NCBI GenBank assembly: GCA_038246785.1
Contig: JBBRVP010000012.1
Span: forward strand, 13,876-77,875
DNA length: 64,000 nucleotides
Source of the DNA: JBBRVP01 sp038246785
GTDB taxonomy: Bacteria > Actinomycetota > Actinomycetes > Jiangellales > Jiangellaceae
Direction: 5' to 3'
The notes under the pieces: generated by a model
Database searches by the model: none
The model's input: only the letters and a program-made list of their open reading frames with translations
Told to the model about the DNA's origin: nothing
Translations under genes and position numbers: made by a program
Shown: piece by piece, positions 15,408 to 22,268 of the stretch
How positions within the stretch are numbered: position 1 is the stretch's first letter
Layout of the letters: each line of letters opens with the position of its first letter

Positions 15408-16751
15408 TCACGCCTCGCCGCGGGCCACCGAGCCGTACCACTCGTACGACGACTTCGGCGTGCGCGTCTGCGTGGCGAAGTCGACGTAGGTCAGGCCGAA
15501 GCGCTTGGAGTAACCCTCGGCCCACTCGAAATTGTCCAGCAGCGACCAGCAGAAGTAGCCGCGGACGTCGACGCCGTCGGCGATCGCTCGCGCCAGTGCC
15601 TGCAGGTGGCTGTCGAGGAACGCGACCCGCTCGGGATCATCGACCGCGCCGTCGGAGCCTGGAGCGTCGGCATACGCGCAGCCGTTCTCGGTGATGTACA
15701 GCGGCGGCAGCCGGTCGTCGTAGCGCTCACGCAACATGGTCAGCGTCTCGTGCAGCCCCTGGGGCACGACCGGCCAGTCGAACGCGGTGCGCGGGTAGCC
15801 CCCGATCGGCAGGAACCGGAACGGAAGCTCGACATCCTCGTCCGGTGCGGCGACCTTCGTCGGGTTGTAGTAGTTGACGCCCATCCAGTCGACCGGCTCG
15901 GCGATCACCGCGAGATCGCCGTCGTGCACGAGGTCCGGCAGGCTGGCGTACGCCTGCTCCAGAAGCTCGCAGTGGCGGCCCAGCAGCGGGGGGTCGGTGA
16001 AAGCACGGTTCTGGATCTGGTCGTACAGGTTGGCGGCGGCGACGTCGGCCTCGCTGGTGGACGCGGCCCAAGCCGGGCTGTAGTTGTTGACGATGCCGAG
16101 CCCCGTGCGCCCCTGGGCGCGCAGCGCCTGCACCGCGAGCCCGTGCGAGAGCAGCAGCTGGTGCGCCACCGCCAGGCCGGCGATCCCGGTCGCTCCGGGC
16201 GCGTGCGTGCCGAGCACGTGGCCGAGCACGGTGACGACGAACGGCTCGTTGTGGGTGGCCCACAGCCGTACGCGGTCGCCGAGCCGCTCCCCTACGACCG
16301 CTGCGTAGTCGGCGAAACGGTGGGCGGTGTCGCGATCGAGCCAGCCGCCACGGTCCTGCAGCGCCTGCGGAAGATCCCAGTGGTAGAGCGTGAGCACCGG
16401 GGCGATCCCGGCCGCGACCAAACCGTCGACCAGTCGCTCGTAGTAGTCGAGGGCCGAAGCATTGACCGGCCCGCTGCCGGCGGGCTGGATCCGCGGCCAG
16501 GCGACGGAGAAGCGGTAGGCACCGGCGCCCAGGCCCGCGAGCAGGGCCACGTCCTCCGGCCAGCGGTGGTAGGAGTCGCAGGCCACGTCGCCGGTGTCGC
16601 CGTCGCGCACCATGCCGGTGGTGTGGCTGAAGGTGTCCCAGATCGACGGCCCGCGGCCGTCTTCGCTCACCGCGCCCTCGATCTGGTACGCCGCTGTGGC
16701 CGCGCCCCACAGGAAGCCGGCGGGGAACCGAGAGCTCACGGTGTCAGCCAC
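15408..16751 (-). CDS. GH1 beta-glucosidase-type glycoside hydrolase
   Basis: A complete 447-residue family 1 glycosidase. The acid/base glutamate is Glu169 (THNEP), the nucleophile Glu355 (YITENG), and the N-terminal signature FLWGAATAAYQIEGA is present. No signal peptide, so it acts on imported beta-glycosides in the cytoplasm. The start GTG is six bases after a TAGGGT box, consistent with leaderless transcription. No transporter genes sit beside it; the exact sugar specificity cannot be told. Confidence 0.94.
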   Translation of the reverse strand: MADTVSSRFPAGFLWGAATAAYQIEGAVSEDGRGPSIWDTFSHTTGMVRDGDTGDVACDSYHRWPEDVALLAGLGAGAYRFSVAWPRIQPAGSGPVNASALDYYERLVDGLVAAGIAPVLTLYHWDLPQALQDRGGWLDRDTAHRFADYAAVVGERLGDRVRLWATHNEPFVVTVLGHVLGTHAPGATGIAGLAVAHQLLLSHGLAVQALRAQGRTGLGIVNNYSPAWAASTSEADVAAANLYDQIQNRAFTDPPLLGRHCELLEQAYASLPDLVHDGDLAVIAEPVDWMGVNYYNPTKVAAPDEDVELPFRFLPIGGYPRTAFDWPVVPQGLHETLTMLRERYDDRLPPLYITENGCAYADAPGSDGAVDDPERVAFLDSHLQALARAIADGVDVRGYFCWSLLDNFEWAEGYSKRFGLTYVDFATQTRTPKSSYEWYGSVARGEA

Positions 16752-16757
16752 CGCCGC

Positions 16758-16763
16758 ACCCTA
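16758..16763 (-). promoter_or_regulatory. Probable -10 box of leaderless GH1 gene
   Basis: TAGGGT on the minus strand, six bases before GTG 16751. Confidence 0.5.
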
Positions 16764-16804
16764 GCCGCGGACGGCCTCCTCGCAGGCCGCTGGCCCGTGC
16801 CGGA

Positions 16805-18034
16805 TCACTCGTCCGCTCCCCGCCGGCCGCTCACGGCCCGGCGCACGGGCCCGTACCAGTGGGGCACCTCCCACTCCTCGTCGAACCAGCGGGCCACGAC
16901 AACGTCGGTGGACGAGTGCAGCAGGATCGACATCACGATGGTCAGCGCCACCAGGTGGAAGATCTCGTCGCTGCCGGCGATGCCCTGCTCGACGACGAAC
17001 AGCCCGTAGACGACGCTGGCGAAACCCTTCGGGCCGAACCACATCGCAGCCACCTGTTCTCGCATCGTCAACGACGACCGGTAGAAGCTCGCCGCCAGCG
17101 CCACGGGTCGAGCGAAGACGATGGACAACAGCGCGAAGGCCCAGCCGGTGAAGGGGATCTCGCCGAGGAACTGCGGTGAGATCAGCGCGCCGAACACGAG
17201 CAGCGCAGCCAGCTTGAGCAGCTCGGCGACGAGCTCGCCGAACTCGTGGAATGCCGCCTTCTCCTTGTCCCCGATCGTGGCGACCGTGATGCCGGCGGCG
17301 AACGCCGCGAGGAACAGGTTGCCCCGGGTGGCCTGGGCCAGCGCGAAGACCAGCAGGGCCACCGCGACGGCGTTGATCGCCTCGTAGTTGTGGGCGGCGG
17401 CGAACAGCCGGCTGCGCTCCAACCGGATGGCCACCAGCGGGACCACGACGCCGATGGCGATCCCGCCGACGAGCTCCAGACCCAGTTCGCCCAGGTGCAG
17501 GTCGGAGGAGCCCTTGGCGACCGCGAGCAGGAGGATGACGAAGGGCAGCGCCAGTCCGTCGTTGACGCCGGACTCGACGTTGAGCAGGTGCCGCAGGCGG
17601 CCGGGCACCTTCTCGTTGCCGACCAACGCCGCGGCGAACACCGGGTCGGTCGGTGCCAAGACCGCCCCGATCAGCAGCGACTGAGCCCAGTCCAGTCCGA
17701 CCAGCCAGTACGCCAGGCCTGCGGTGAGCAGCAGGGTCAGCGGGAGCCCGAGGGCCAGCGCGCGTCCCGGCAGTCGCCAGGCGGTCGTAAGGTCGCTCAA
17801 GCCGACCCGCATCCCGTCGGTGAACAGCACCGCGAACAGCGCCAGCTCGGCAAGCGTCCCGACGATCGGGTCGTCCGGCACAAGGGGCAGCACGTCGGTG
17901 ACGCCAGCGCCGAGCAGGAACCCGGCGACCAGGAAAAGCACCGCCGTGGACAGCACTGTGCGCTTGGCCAGCGCTGACACGAGGACAGCCAGGAGCAGCG
18001 TGACGGCGTAGGCCAGAAGCAGCTTCGTCGCCAC
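16805..18034 (-). CDS. CPA1-family Na+/H+ (cation:proton) antiporter
   Basis: A 409-residue integral membrane protein with about twelve hydrophobic segments. The ion-binding region reads GAVLAPTDPVFAAALVGNE and then LNVESGVNDGLALPFV, where the Asp of TDP and the Asp of ND are conserved in NhaP/CPA1 exchangers. It would exchange Na+ or K+ for protons in pH and salt homeostasis. GTG 18034 follows a TAGGGT box by six bases. A charged cytoplasmic tail ends the protein; there is no TrkA-C domain. Confidence 0.9.
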   Translation of the reverse strand: MATKLLLAYAVTLLLAVLVSALAKRTVLSTAVLFLVAGFLLGAGVTDVLPLVPDDPIVGTLAELALFAVLFTDGMRVGLSDLTTAWRLPGRALALGLPLTLLLTAGLAYWLVGLDWAQSLLIGAVLAPTDPVFAAALVGNEKVPGRLRHLLNVESGVNDGLALPFVILLLAVAKGSSDLHLGELGLELVGGIAIGVVVPLVAIRLERSRLFAAAHNYEAINAVAVALLVFALAQATRGNLFLAAFAAGITVATIGDKEKAAFHEFGELVAELLKLAALLVFGALISPQFLGEIPFTGWAFALLSIVFARPVALAASFYRSSLTMREQVAAMWFGPKGFASVVYGLFVVEQGIAGSDEIFHLVALTIVMSILLHSSTDVVVARWFDEEWEVPHWYGPVRRAVSGRRGADE

Positions 18035-18040
18035 GGCGCG

Positions 18041-18046
18041 ACCCTA
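18041..18046 (-). promoter_or_regulatory. Probable -10 box of leaderless antiporter gene
   Basis: TAGGGT on the minus strand, six bases before GTG 18034; same hexamer and spacing as the GH1 gene. Confidence 0.5.
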
Positions 18047-18223
18047 CCCAGCGCGACCAGCGACGGCCCCCGGGACGCCGGCCGATCCGCACCGGTCGGA
18101 CAAGCGCTGTCCGTGGTGCATGCGTGAGGCCGGAACCGTTGCGACACACCACTAGGCAGTGCGCAACCGCCGGTGTACCGTCACGCCGTTCCCGACTCGG
18201 ACGCCTCGCCCTGGGGGCTCGCC

Positions 18224-19921
18224 ATGCGCAACGCCGCTCGCCCGCTGCTCGCTGCCTCGCTGGTGTCGGGACTGGTGGTCGCGCTCGCGCCGGTCACCGC
18301 GGAGGCTGCGCCGACCACGACCGCCGGCCGGCCCCCGACCAGTCCGTCGGTGACCGCCGCCACAGGGAAGCAGCACCACGGCCGCCACAGCACCTCGCGG
18401 CTGACCCCGCGCACGCAATTCGTGATGCAACCGGACGGGTCGAGCGGCACGTGGGTGGGCGGGGAAGGCATCCCCAACATCGACTCGGTGAAGAGGACGA
18501 TCTACACCTACTACGGCGACCCCGGAACCGGTATCGCCGACAAGGTCAACTCGCCCTACATCGCGGAGCTGGACACCATCGTCGAGAGGCAGACCCGCAC
18601 GCTGCAGAGCCGCTACGACCGGGCCAAGCGCAGAGGCGAGAAGCCGGCGCTGGTCTTCGACACCGACGACACCACGTTGTTCACCTACGACATGGAAGTC
18701 GCCGGGATGCACTTCAACTTCGACCCGGTGCTCCAGGACGTCTACGTGCAGCAGGAGCGGTTCCCGGCCACTCCGGCCATCGTCGGCTTCGTCAAGAAGG
18801 CGAAGCGGATCGGCTACACGATCTTCGGGCTGACCGGCCGCAACGACGACCAGAAGCAGGCGACCCTGGCCAACCTGAGGAAGGTGGGCTACGGCAACGC
18901 GTTCACGCCCGGCCGGTTCTACACCAAGTGGACCGGCAAGGGCGACAGCCAGCAGCCGCCCTACATCGCCTGCGCCGCGGCGAAGTGCACCACGGTGGAG
19001 TACAAGGCCGGCACGCGTCGATACCTCGAGCAGAAGCGCGGCTTCACCATCGTCGCCAACTACGGTGACCAGTGGAGCGACTTGATGGGTGGGTACGCCG
19101 ACCACACGGTGAAGCTCCCCAACCCGACCTACTACCTGCCCTCTCCGAACCTGCCCGGCGTCGACCAGCCGTGGCTGTCGCCACGCACGCACTTCAGGAT
19201 GGCGCCGGACGGATCCAGCGGTGCGTACGTCAGTGGCGAAGGCATCCCCAACATCGATTCGGTCAAGAAGACGATCGCCACCTACTACGGCGACCCTGGC
19301 ACCGGCATCGCCGACAAGGAGCACTCGCCCTACATCCACGAGCTGAAAAGGATCACCTGGCAGCAGCGCAAGGGCCTCCGCGCTCGCTATCGCGTTGCGA
19401 TCCGGCATGGGGAGAAACCGGCCCTGGTCTTCGACACCGACGACACCACATTGTTCACCTACGACATGGAAGTCGCCGGAATGCACTTCAACTTCGATCC
19501 GGCGCTGCAGGACATCTACGTTCAGGACCAGCGCTTCCCGGCCACGCCCGCCATGGTGAGCTACGTCAACTATGCCGAGCGCCTCGGCTACACCGTCTTC
19601 GGGCTGACCGGCCGCAACGGCGACCAGAAGGCCGCCACGCTGGCCAACTTGGCCAAGGTCGGCTACGACAAGGGGGCGTTCGTCGGCCGTCGGTTCTTCA
19701 CCAAGTGGACCGGGAAGGGCGACAGCCAGCAGCCGCCCTACATCACCTGCGCCGCGGCCAGGTGCACCACGATCGAGTACAAGTCGCAGACCCGCAAGCA
19801 CATTGAGCGGGACCTGCACTACACGATCGTGGCGAACTTCGGTGACCAGTACTCCGACCTGATCGGCCGCTACGCCGACCGGACGGTCAAGCTCCCGAAC
19901 CCGACCTACTACCTGCCCTGA
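18224..19921 (+). CDS. Secreted protein with two tandem HAD acid-phosphatase domains
   Basis: 565 residues: a signal peptide (to about residue 29), a Thr/Pro/His-rich linker, then two homologous copies at about 60-306 and 318-565. Each has the HAD motif I FDTDDTTLFTYDMEVAG, a GLTGRN motif II and a motif III of GDQWSDL or GDQYSDL, resembling class B acid phosphatases. Both copies keep the catalytic Asp pair, so both may be active. Equivalent codons lie 774 bases apart and long stretches are nearly identical even at synonymous positions, indicating a recent duplication or gene conversion. Likely releases phosphate from extracellular phosphomonoesters. Confidence 0.88.
   Translation: MRNAARPLLAASLVSGLVVALAPVTAEAAPTTTAGRPPTSPSVTAATGKQHHGRHSTSRLTPRTQFVMQPDGSSGTWVGGEGIPNIDSVKRTIYTYYGDPGTGIADKVNSPYIAELDTIVERQTRTLQSRYDRAKRRGEKPALVFDTDDTTLFTYDMEVAGMHFNFDPVLQDVYVQQERFPATPAIVGFVKKAKRIGYTIFGLTGRNDDQKQATLANLRKVGYGNAFTPGRFYTKWTGKGDSQQPPYIACAAAKCTTVEYKAGTRRYLEQKRGFTIVANYGDQWSDLMGGYADHTVKLPNPTYYLPSPNLPGVDQPWLSPRTHFRMAPDGSSGAYVSGEGIPNIDSVKKTIATYYGDPGTGIADKEHSPYIHELKRITWQQRKGLRARYRVAIRHGEKPALVFDTDDTTLFTYDMEVAGMHFNFDPALQDIYVQDQRFPATPAMVSYVNYAERLGYTVFGLTGRNGDQKAATLANLAKVGYDKGAFVGRRFFTKWTGKGDSQQPPYITCAAARCTTIEYKSQTRKHIERDLHYTIVANFGDQYSDLIGRYADRTVKLPNPTYYLP
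18401..19918 (+). repeat. 774-bp in-gene tandem duplication (two copies)
   Basis: Copy 1 spans about 18401-19141 and copy 2 about 19175-19918. The segment encoding VFDTDDTTLFTYDMEVAG differs by only a couple of synonymous bases between copies. Confidence 0.8.
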
Positions 19922-19924
19922 GCC

Positions 19925-19940
19925 GCGGCGGGTCCGCCGC
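19925..19940. terminator. Short hairpin between convergent genes
   Basis: GCGGCGGGTCCGCCGC is self-complementary (stem GCGGC/GCCGC) and sits between the convergent phosphatase and hppD stops, so it could terminate both. There is no T-tract. Confidence 0.35.
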
Positions 19941-19951
19941 AAGCCGTGCTC

Positions 19952-21166
19952 TCAGAGGTTGCCGCGCCGCTCCTGCTCCCGCTCGATGGCCTCGAACAGC
20001 GCCTTGAAGTTGCCCTTGCCGAAGCCGAGCGAGCCGTGTCGCTCGATGAGCTCGAAGAACACCGTCGGCCGGTCCCCGATCGGCGTGGTGAAGATCTGCA
20101 GGAGGTAGCCGTCCTCGTCGCGATCGACGAGGATCTTGCGACTCTGCAGCTCCTCGATCGGCGCCCGGACCTCACCGATGCGGGCCCGCAGCTCGGGGTC
20201 CTCGTAGTAGGAGTCCGGCGTCTCGAGGAACTGCACACCGTTGGCCCGCAGGATGTCGACGGTGCGCAGGATGTCGTTGGTGGCCAGCGCGACGTGCTGG
20301 GCGCCGGCGCCGTCGTAGAACTCGAGGAACTCGTCGATCTGTGACTTCCGCTTGGCCACGGCCGGCTCGTTGAGCGGGAACTTCACCCGGTGGTTGCCGT
20401 TGGCGACCACCTTCGACATCAGCGCCGAGTAGTCGGTGGCGATGTCGTCGCCGATGAACTCGGCCATGTTCACGAAGCCCATGACCTTGTTGTAGAAGGC
20501 GACCCACTCATCCATCCGGCCGAGTTCGACGTTGCCGACGATGTGGTCGATGGCCTGGAACAGCCGCTTGGGGTGGCCTTCGGGCCGGGTCACGGTGGTC
20601 TTGCGGGCGACGTAGCCGGGCAGGTAGGGCCCGTCGTAGCCGGACCGGTCGACGAGGGAGTGCCGGGTGTCGCCGTACGCGGCGATCGCCGCCCGCCGCA
20701 CGGTGCCGTGCTCGTCGGACTCGTCGTGCGGCTCCTCGAGCACGGTGGCGCCGACCGCGCGCGCGTGCGCGATGCACTTGTCGACGTCGGGCACCTCGAG
20801 CGCGATGTCGGCGATGCCGTCGCCGTGCTTGCGGTGGTGGTCGAGCAGCGGGCTGTCCGGCGTCACACCACCCTCGACGACGAAGCGCGCCGACCCGGCC
20901 CGCAGGACGTAGGAGACGGATTCGCGGCGGCCGGTCTCGGGGCCGGCGTACGCCACGAGGTCCATGCCGAAGGCCAACTGGTAGTGCTGTGCGGTCTGCG
21001 TCGCGTTTCCGACGACGAACACCGCCGCATCCATCGCGGTGACCGGAAACGGGTCCTTGGTCTCGTCGTAGTCGACGAGACCCACGAGCTGCTTGAGCTG
21101 GTCGAGGTCGAGGTCGGCGGCGCGCTCCTCGGGGGTCAGCGTCGGGTGCTCGGCGTGCGTCGTCAC
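19952..21166 (-). CDS. hppD: 4-hydroxyphenylpyruvate dioxygenase
   Basis: Converts 4-hydroxyphenylpyruvate to homogentisate, the substrate of HmgA at 11-12 kb. The 404-residue product has the two-barrel fold with iron ligands in AIDHIVGNV, AQHVALATNDI and FFELIER, plus RPTVFFELIERHGSLGFGKGNFKALFEAIEREQ at the C-terminus. GTG 21166 is supported by AGGAGG five bases upstream. Divergent from an Lrp-type regulator whose operator-like palindrome lies in the shared promoter region. Confidence 0.96.
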   Translation of the reverse strand: MTTHAEHPTLTPEERAADLDLDQLKQLVGLVDYDETKDPFPVTAMDAAVFVVGNATQTAQHYQLAFGMDLVAYAGPETGRRESVSYVLRAGSARFVVEGGVTPDSPLLDHHRKHGDGIADIALEVPDVDKCIAHARAVGATVLEEPHDESDEHGTVRRAAIAAYGDTRHSLVDRSGYDGPYLPGYVARKTTVTRPEGHPKRLFQAIDHIVGNVELGRMDEWVAFYNKVMGFVNMAEFIGDDIATDYSALMSKVVANGNHRVKFPLNEPAVAKRKSQIDEFLEFYDGAGAQHVALATNDILRTVDILRANGVQFLETPDSYYEDPELRARIGEVRAPIEELQSRKILVDRDEDGYLLQIFTTPIGDRPTVFFELIERHGSLGFGKGNFKALFEAIEREQERRGNL

Positions 21167-21277
21167 GGATCCTCCTGGTGGCGGGTTCCGGTCGAGCGTC
21201 GCGGGACGAGGCAGGTCTGGGCAACAGGACGCGACCGGGATGGGCAACCTGTACGAAGTGAGCAGCGACTATGTGCT

Positions 21278-21290
21278 TATGCTGAGCATA
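21278..21290. promoter_or_regulatory. Operator-like palindrome between hppD and lrp-type gene
   Basis: TATGCT-G-AGCATA is a perfect 13-base inverted repeat in a locally AT-rich stretch, 16 bases ahead of the regulator's start and within the hppD-regulator divergent region. It is a good candidate site for the adjacent Lrp/AsnC protein. Confidence 0.5.
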
Positions 21291-21296
21291 TTGACC

Positions 21297-21302
21297 AGGA
21301 GG
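21297..21302 (+). promoter_or_regulatory. Strong ribosome-binding site of lrp-type gene
   Basis: AGGAGG four bases before ATG 21307; it fixes the start. Confidence 0.8.
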
Positions 21303-21306
21303 CTGC

Positions 21307-21786
21307 ATGCGCATCGACACGCTCGACGCGGAACTCGTCGGGCTGCTCACCGCCGAACCTCGGCTCGGCGTGCTCGAGGCGTCGCGCCGGCTCCGGGTCG
21401 CCCGCGGCACCGTGCAGGCCCGGCTCGACAAGCTCGTGGCTCGCGGCGTGCTCGACCTGACGCCGCGCACCGATCCGGCGGCTCTGGGCTATCGCGTGAC
21501 GGCGTTCGCCACGTTGGAGATCCGCCAGGGCGGGCGCGAGGCGCTGGCGGCCCACCTCGCCGGGTTGCCCGAGGTGATCGAGGCGTACACGATCACCGGC
21601 CAGGGCGACCTGCTCTGCCGGATCGTCGCCCGCGACAACGACGACCTGCAGCGGGTGATCGACGAGCTCGTCCGCGACGAAGAGATCGTCCGCACCTCGA
21701 CGCTCATCGCGCTGTCCATCGTCGTCCCGCACCGGGTGCTGCCGCTGGTCGAGGCCGCCGTCCGCCGCGACTCCCGCCGAGGCTGA
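21307..21786 (+). CDS. Lrp/AsnC-family transcriptional regulator
   Basis: The 159-residue protein has an N-terminal helix-turn-helix (LDAELVGLLTAEPRLGVLEASRRLRVARGTVQARLDKLVARGVL) and a C-terminal RAM effector domain ending VVPHRVLPLVEAA. It is divergent from hppD, a common arrangement for Lrp-type regulators of tyrosine or homogentisate catabolism in actinomycetes. It probably responds to an aromatic amino acid or intermediate and also controls itself through the palindrome at 21278. The ligand is not deducible. Confidence 0.92.
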   Translation: MRIDTLDAELVGLLTAEPRLGVLEASRRLRVARGTVQARLDKLVARGVLDLTPRTDPAALGYRVTAFATLEIRQGGREALAAHLAGLPEVIEAYTITGQGDLLCRIVARDNDDLQRVIDELVRDEEIVRTSTLIALSIVVPHRVLPLVEAAVRRDSRRG

Positions 21787-21807
21787 CGCCCCTCCCGCGC
21801 GTTCCTC

Positions 21808-21841
21808 CCCCTTCCCGACCCCTGCAGGGCGCGGGAAGGGG
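21808..21841. terminator. Terminator hairpin between convergent genes
   Basis: CCCCTTCCCG (21808-21817) pairs perfectly with CGGGAAGGGG (21832-21841) across a 14-base loop, between the convergent lrp-type gene and the small gene ending at 21876. Confidence 0.65.
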
Positions 21842-21842
21842 T

Positions 21843-21868
21843 AGTTGACCACGTTAACGTGATCAACT
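21843..21868. repeat. 26-bp palindrome
   Basis: The left half AGTTGACCACGTT and right half AACGTGATCAACT are reverse complements except at one position. Outer AGTTGA/TCAACT and inner CACGTT/AACGTG are shared with the larger hairpin at 48318-48380. It may act with the adjacent terminator or be a dispersed repeat. Confidence 0.7.
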
Positions 21869-21875
21869 CCCCCGA

Positions 21876-22250
21876 TCAGCCGTGGCGGAAGCCGCCGAGG
21901 AAGCGGCGGAAGACGCCGCCGTGCCGCGGCAGCGGCGCGGCCGGGGGCGGGGCGACTGACATGCGCCGGGCGATCGGCTGGTCGTAGTCGGTGCGCACGA
22001 TGGCGTCGACGACCTGCGCGTCGTCGAAGTCCTGGGACCCCTCGATCACCGGGACGAAGCCGACGAGGATGCCGTTGCGCATCACTTGGGCCTCGAGCGT
22101 GTCGGTGCCGTCGCTGTCCCAGATCGCCTCGCGGCCGCCGGGCAGTGCCACCCGTACGCCGAACTGGTAGACCCCGGCGCGCACCTGCTGGGCGTCGACG
22201 CCGCGGTCGCGCAGCTCGTCGACGACGCGACGGGCGCGGTCCTCCTCCAC
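21876..22250 (-). CDS. Uncharacterised small protein
   Basis: 124 residues from GTG 22250, which lies six bases after a TAGGGT box (leaderless). The first 90 residues form an alpha/beta domain (RAGVYQFGVRVALPGGREAIWDSDGTDTLEAQVM, then GILVGFVPVIEGS), and the tail is Pro- and Arg-rich, ending in FRRFLGGFRHG. No signal peptide or membrane segment, and I do not recognise the family. It is separated by 18 bases from the E1 gene on the same strand but carries its own promoter-like box. Confidence 0.65.
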   Translation of the reverse strand: MEEDRARRVVDELRDRGVDAQQVRAGVYQFGVRVALPGGREAIWDSDGTDTLEAQVMRNGILVGFVPVIEGSQDFDDAQVVDAIVRTDYDQPIARRMSVAPPPAAPLPRHGGVFRRFLGGFRHG

Positions 22251-22256
22251 CCGCCG

Positions 22257-22262
22257 ACCCTA
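22257..22262 (-). promoter_or_regulatory. Probable -10 box of leaderless small gene
   Basis: TAGGGT on the minus strand, six bases before GTG 22250. Confidence 0.5.
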
Positions 22263-22268
22263 ACCGGA

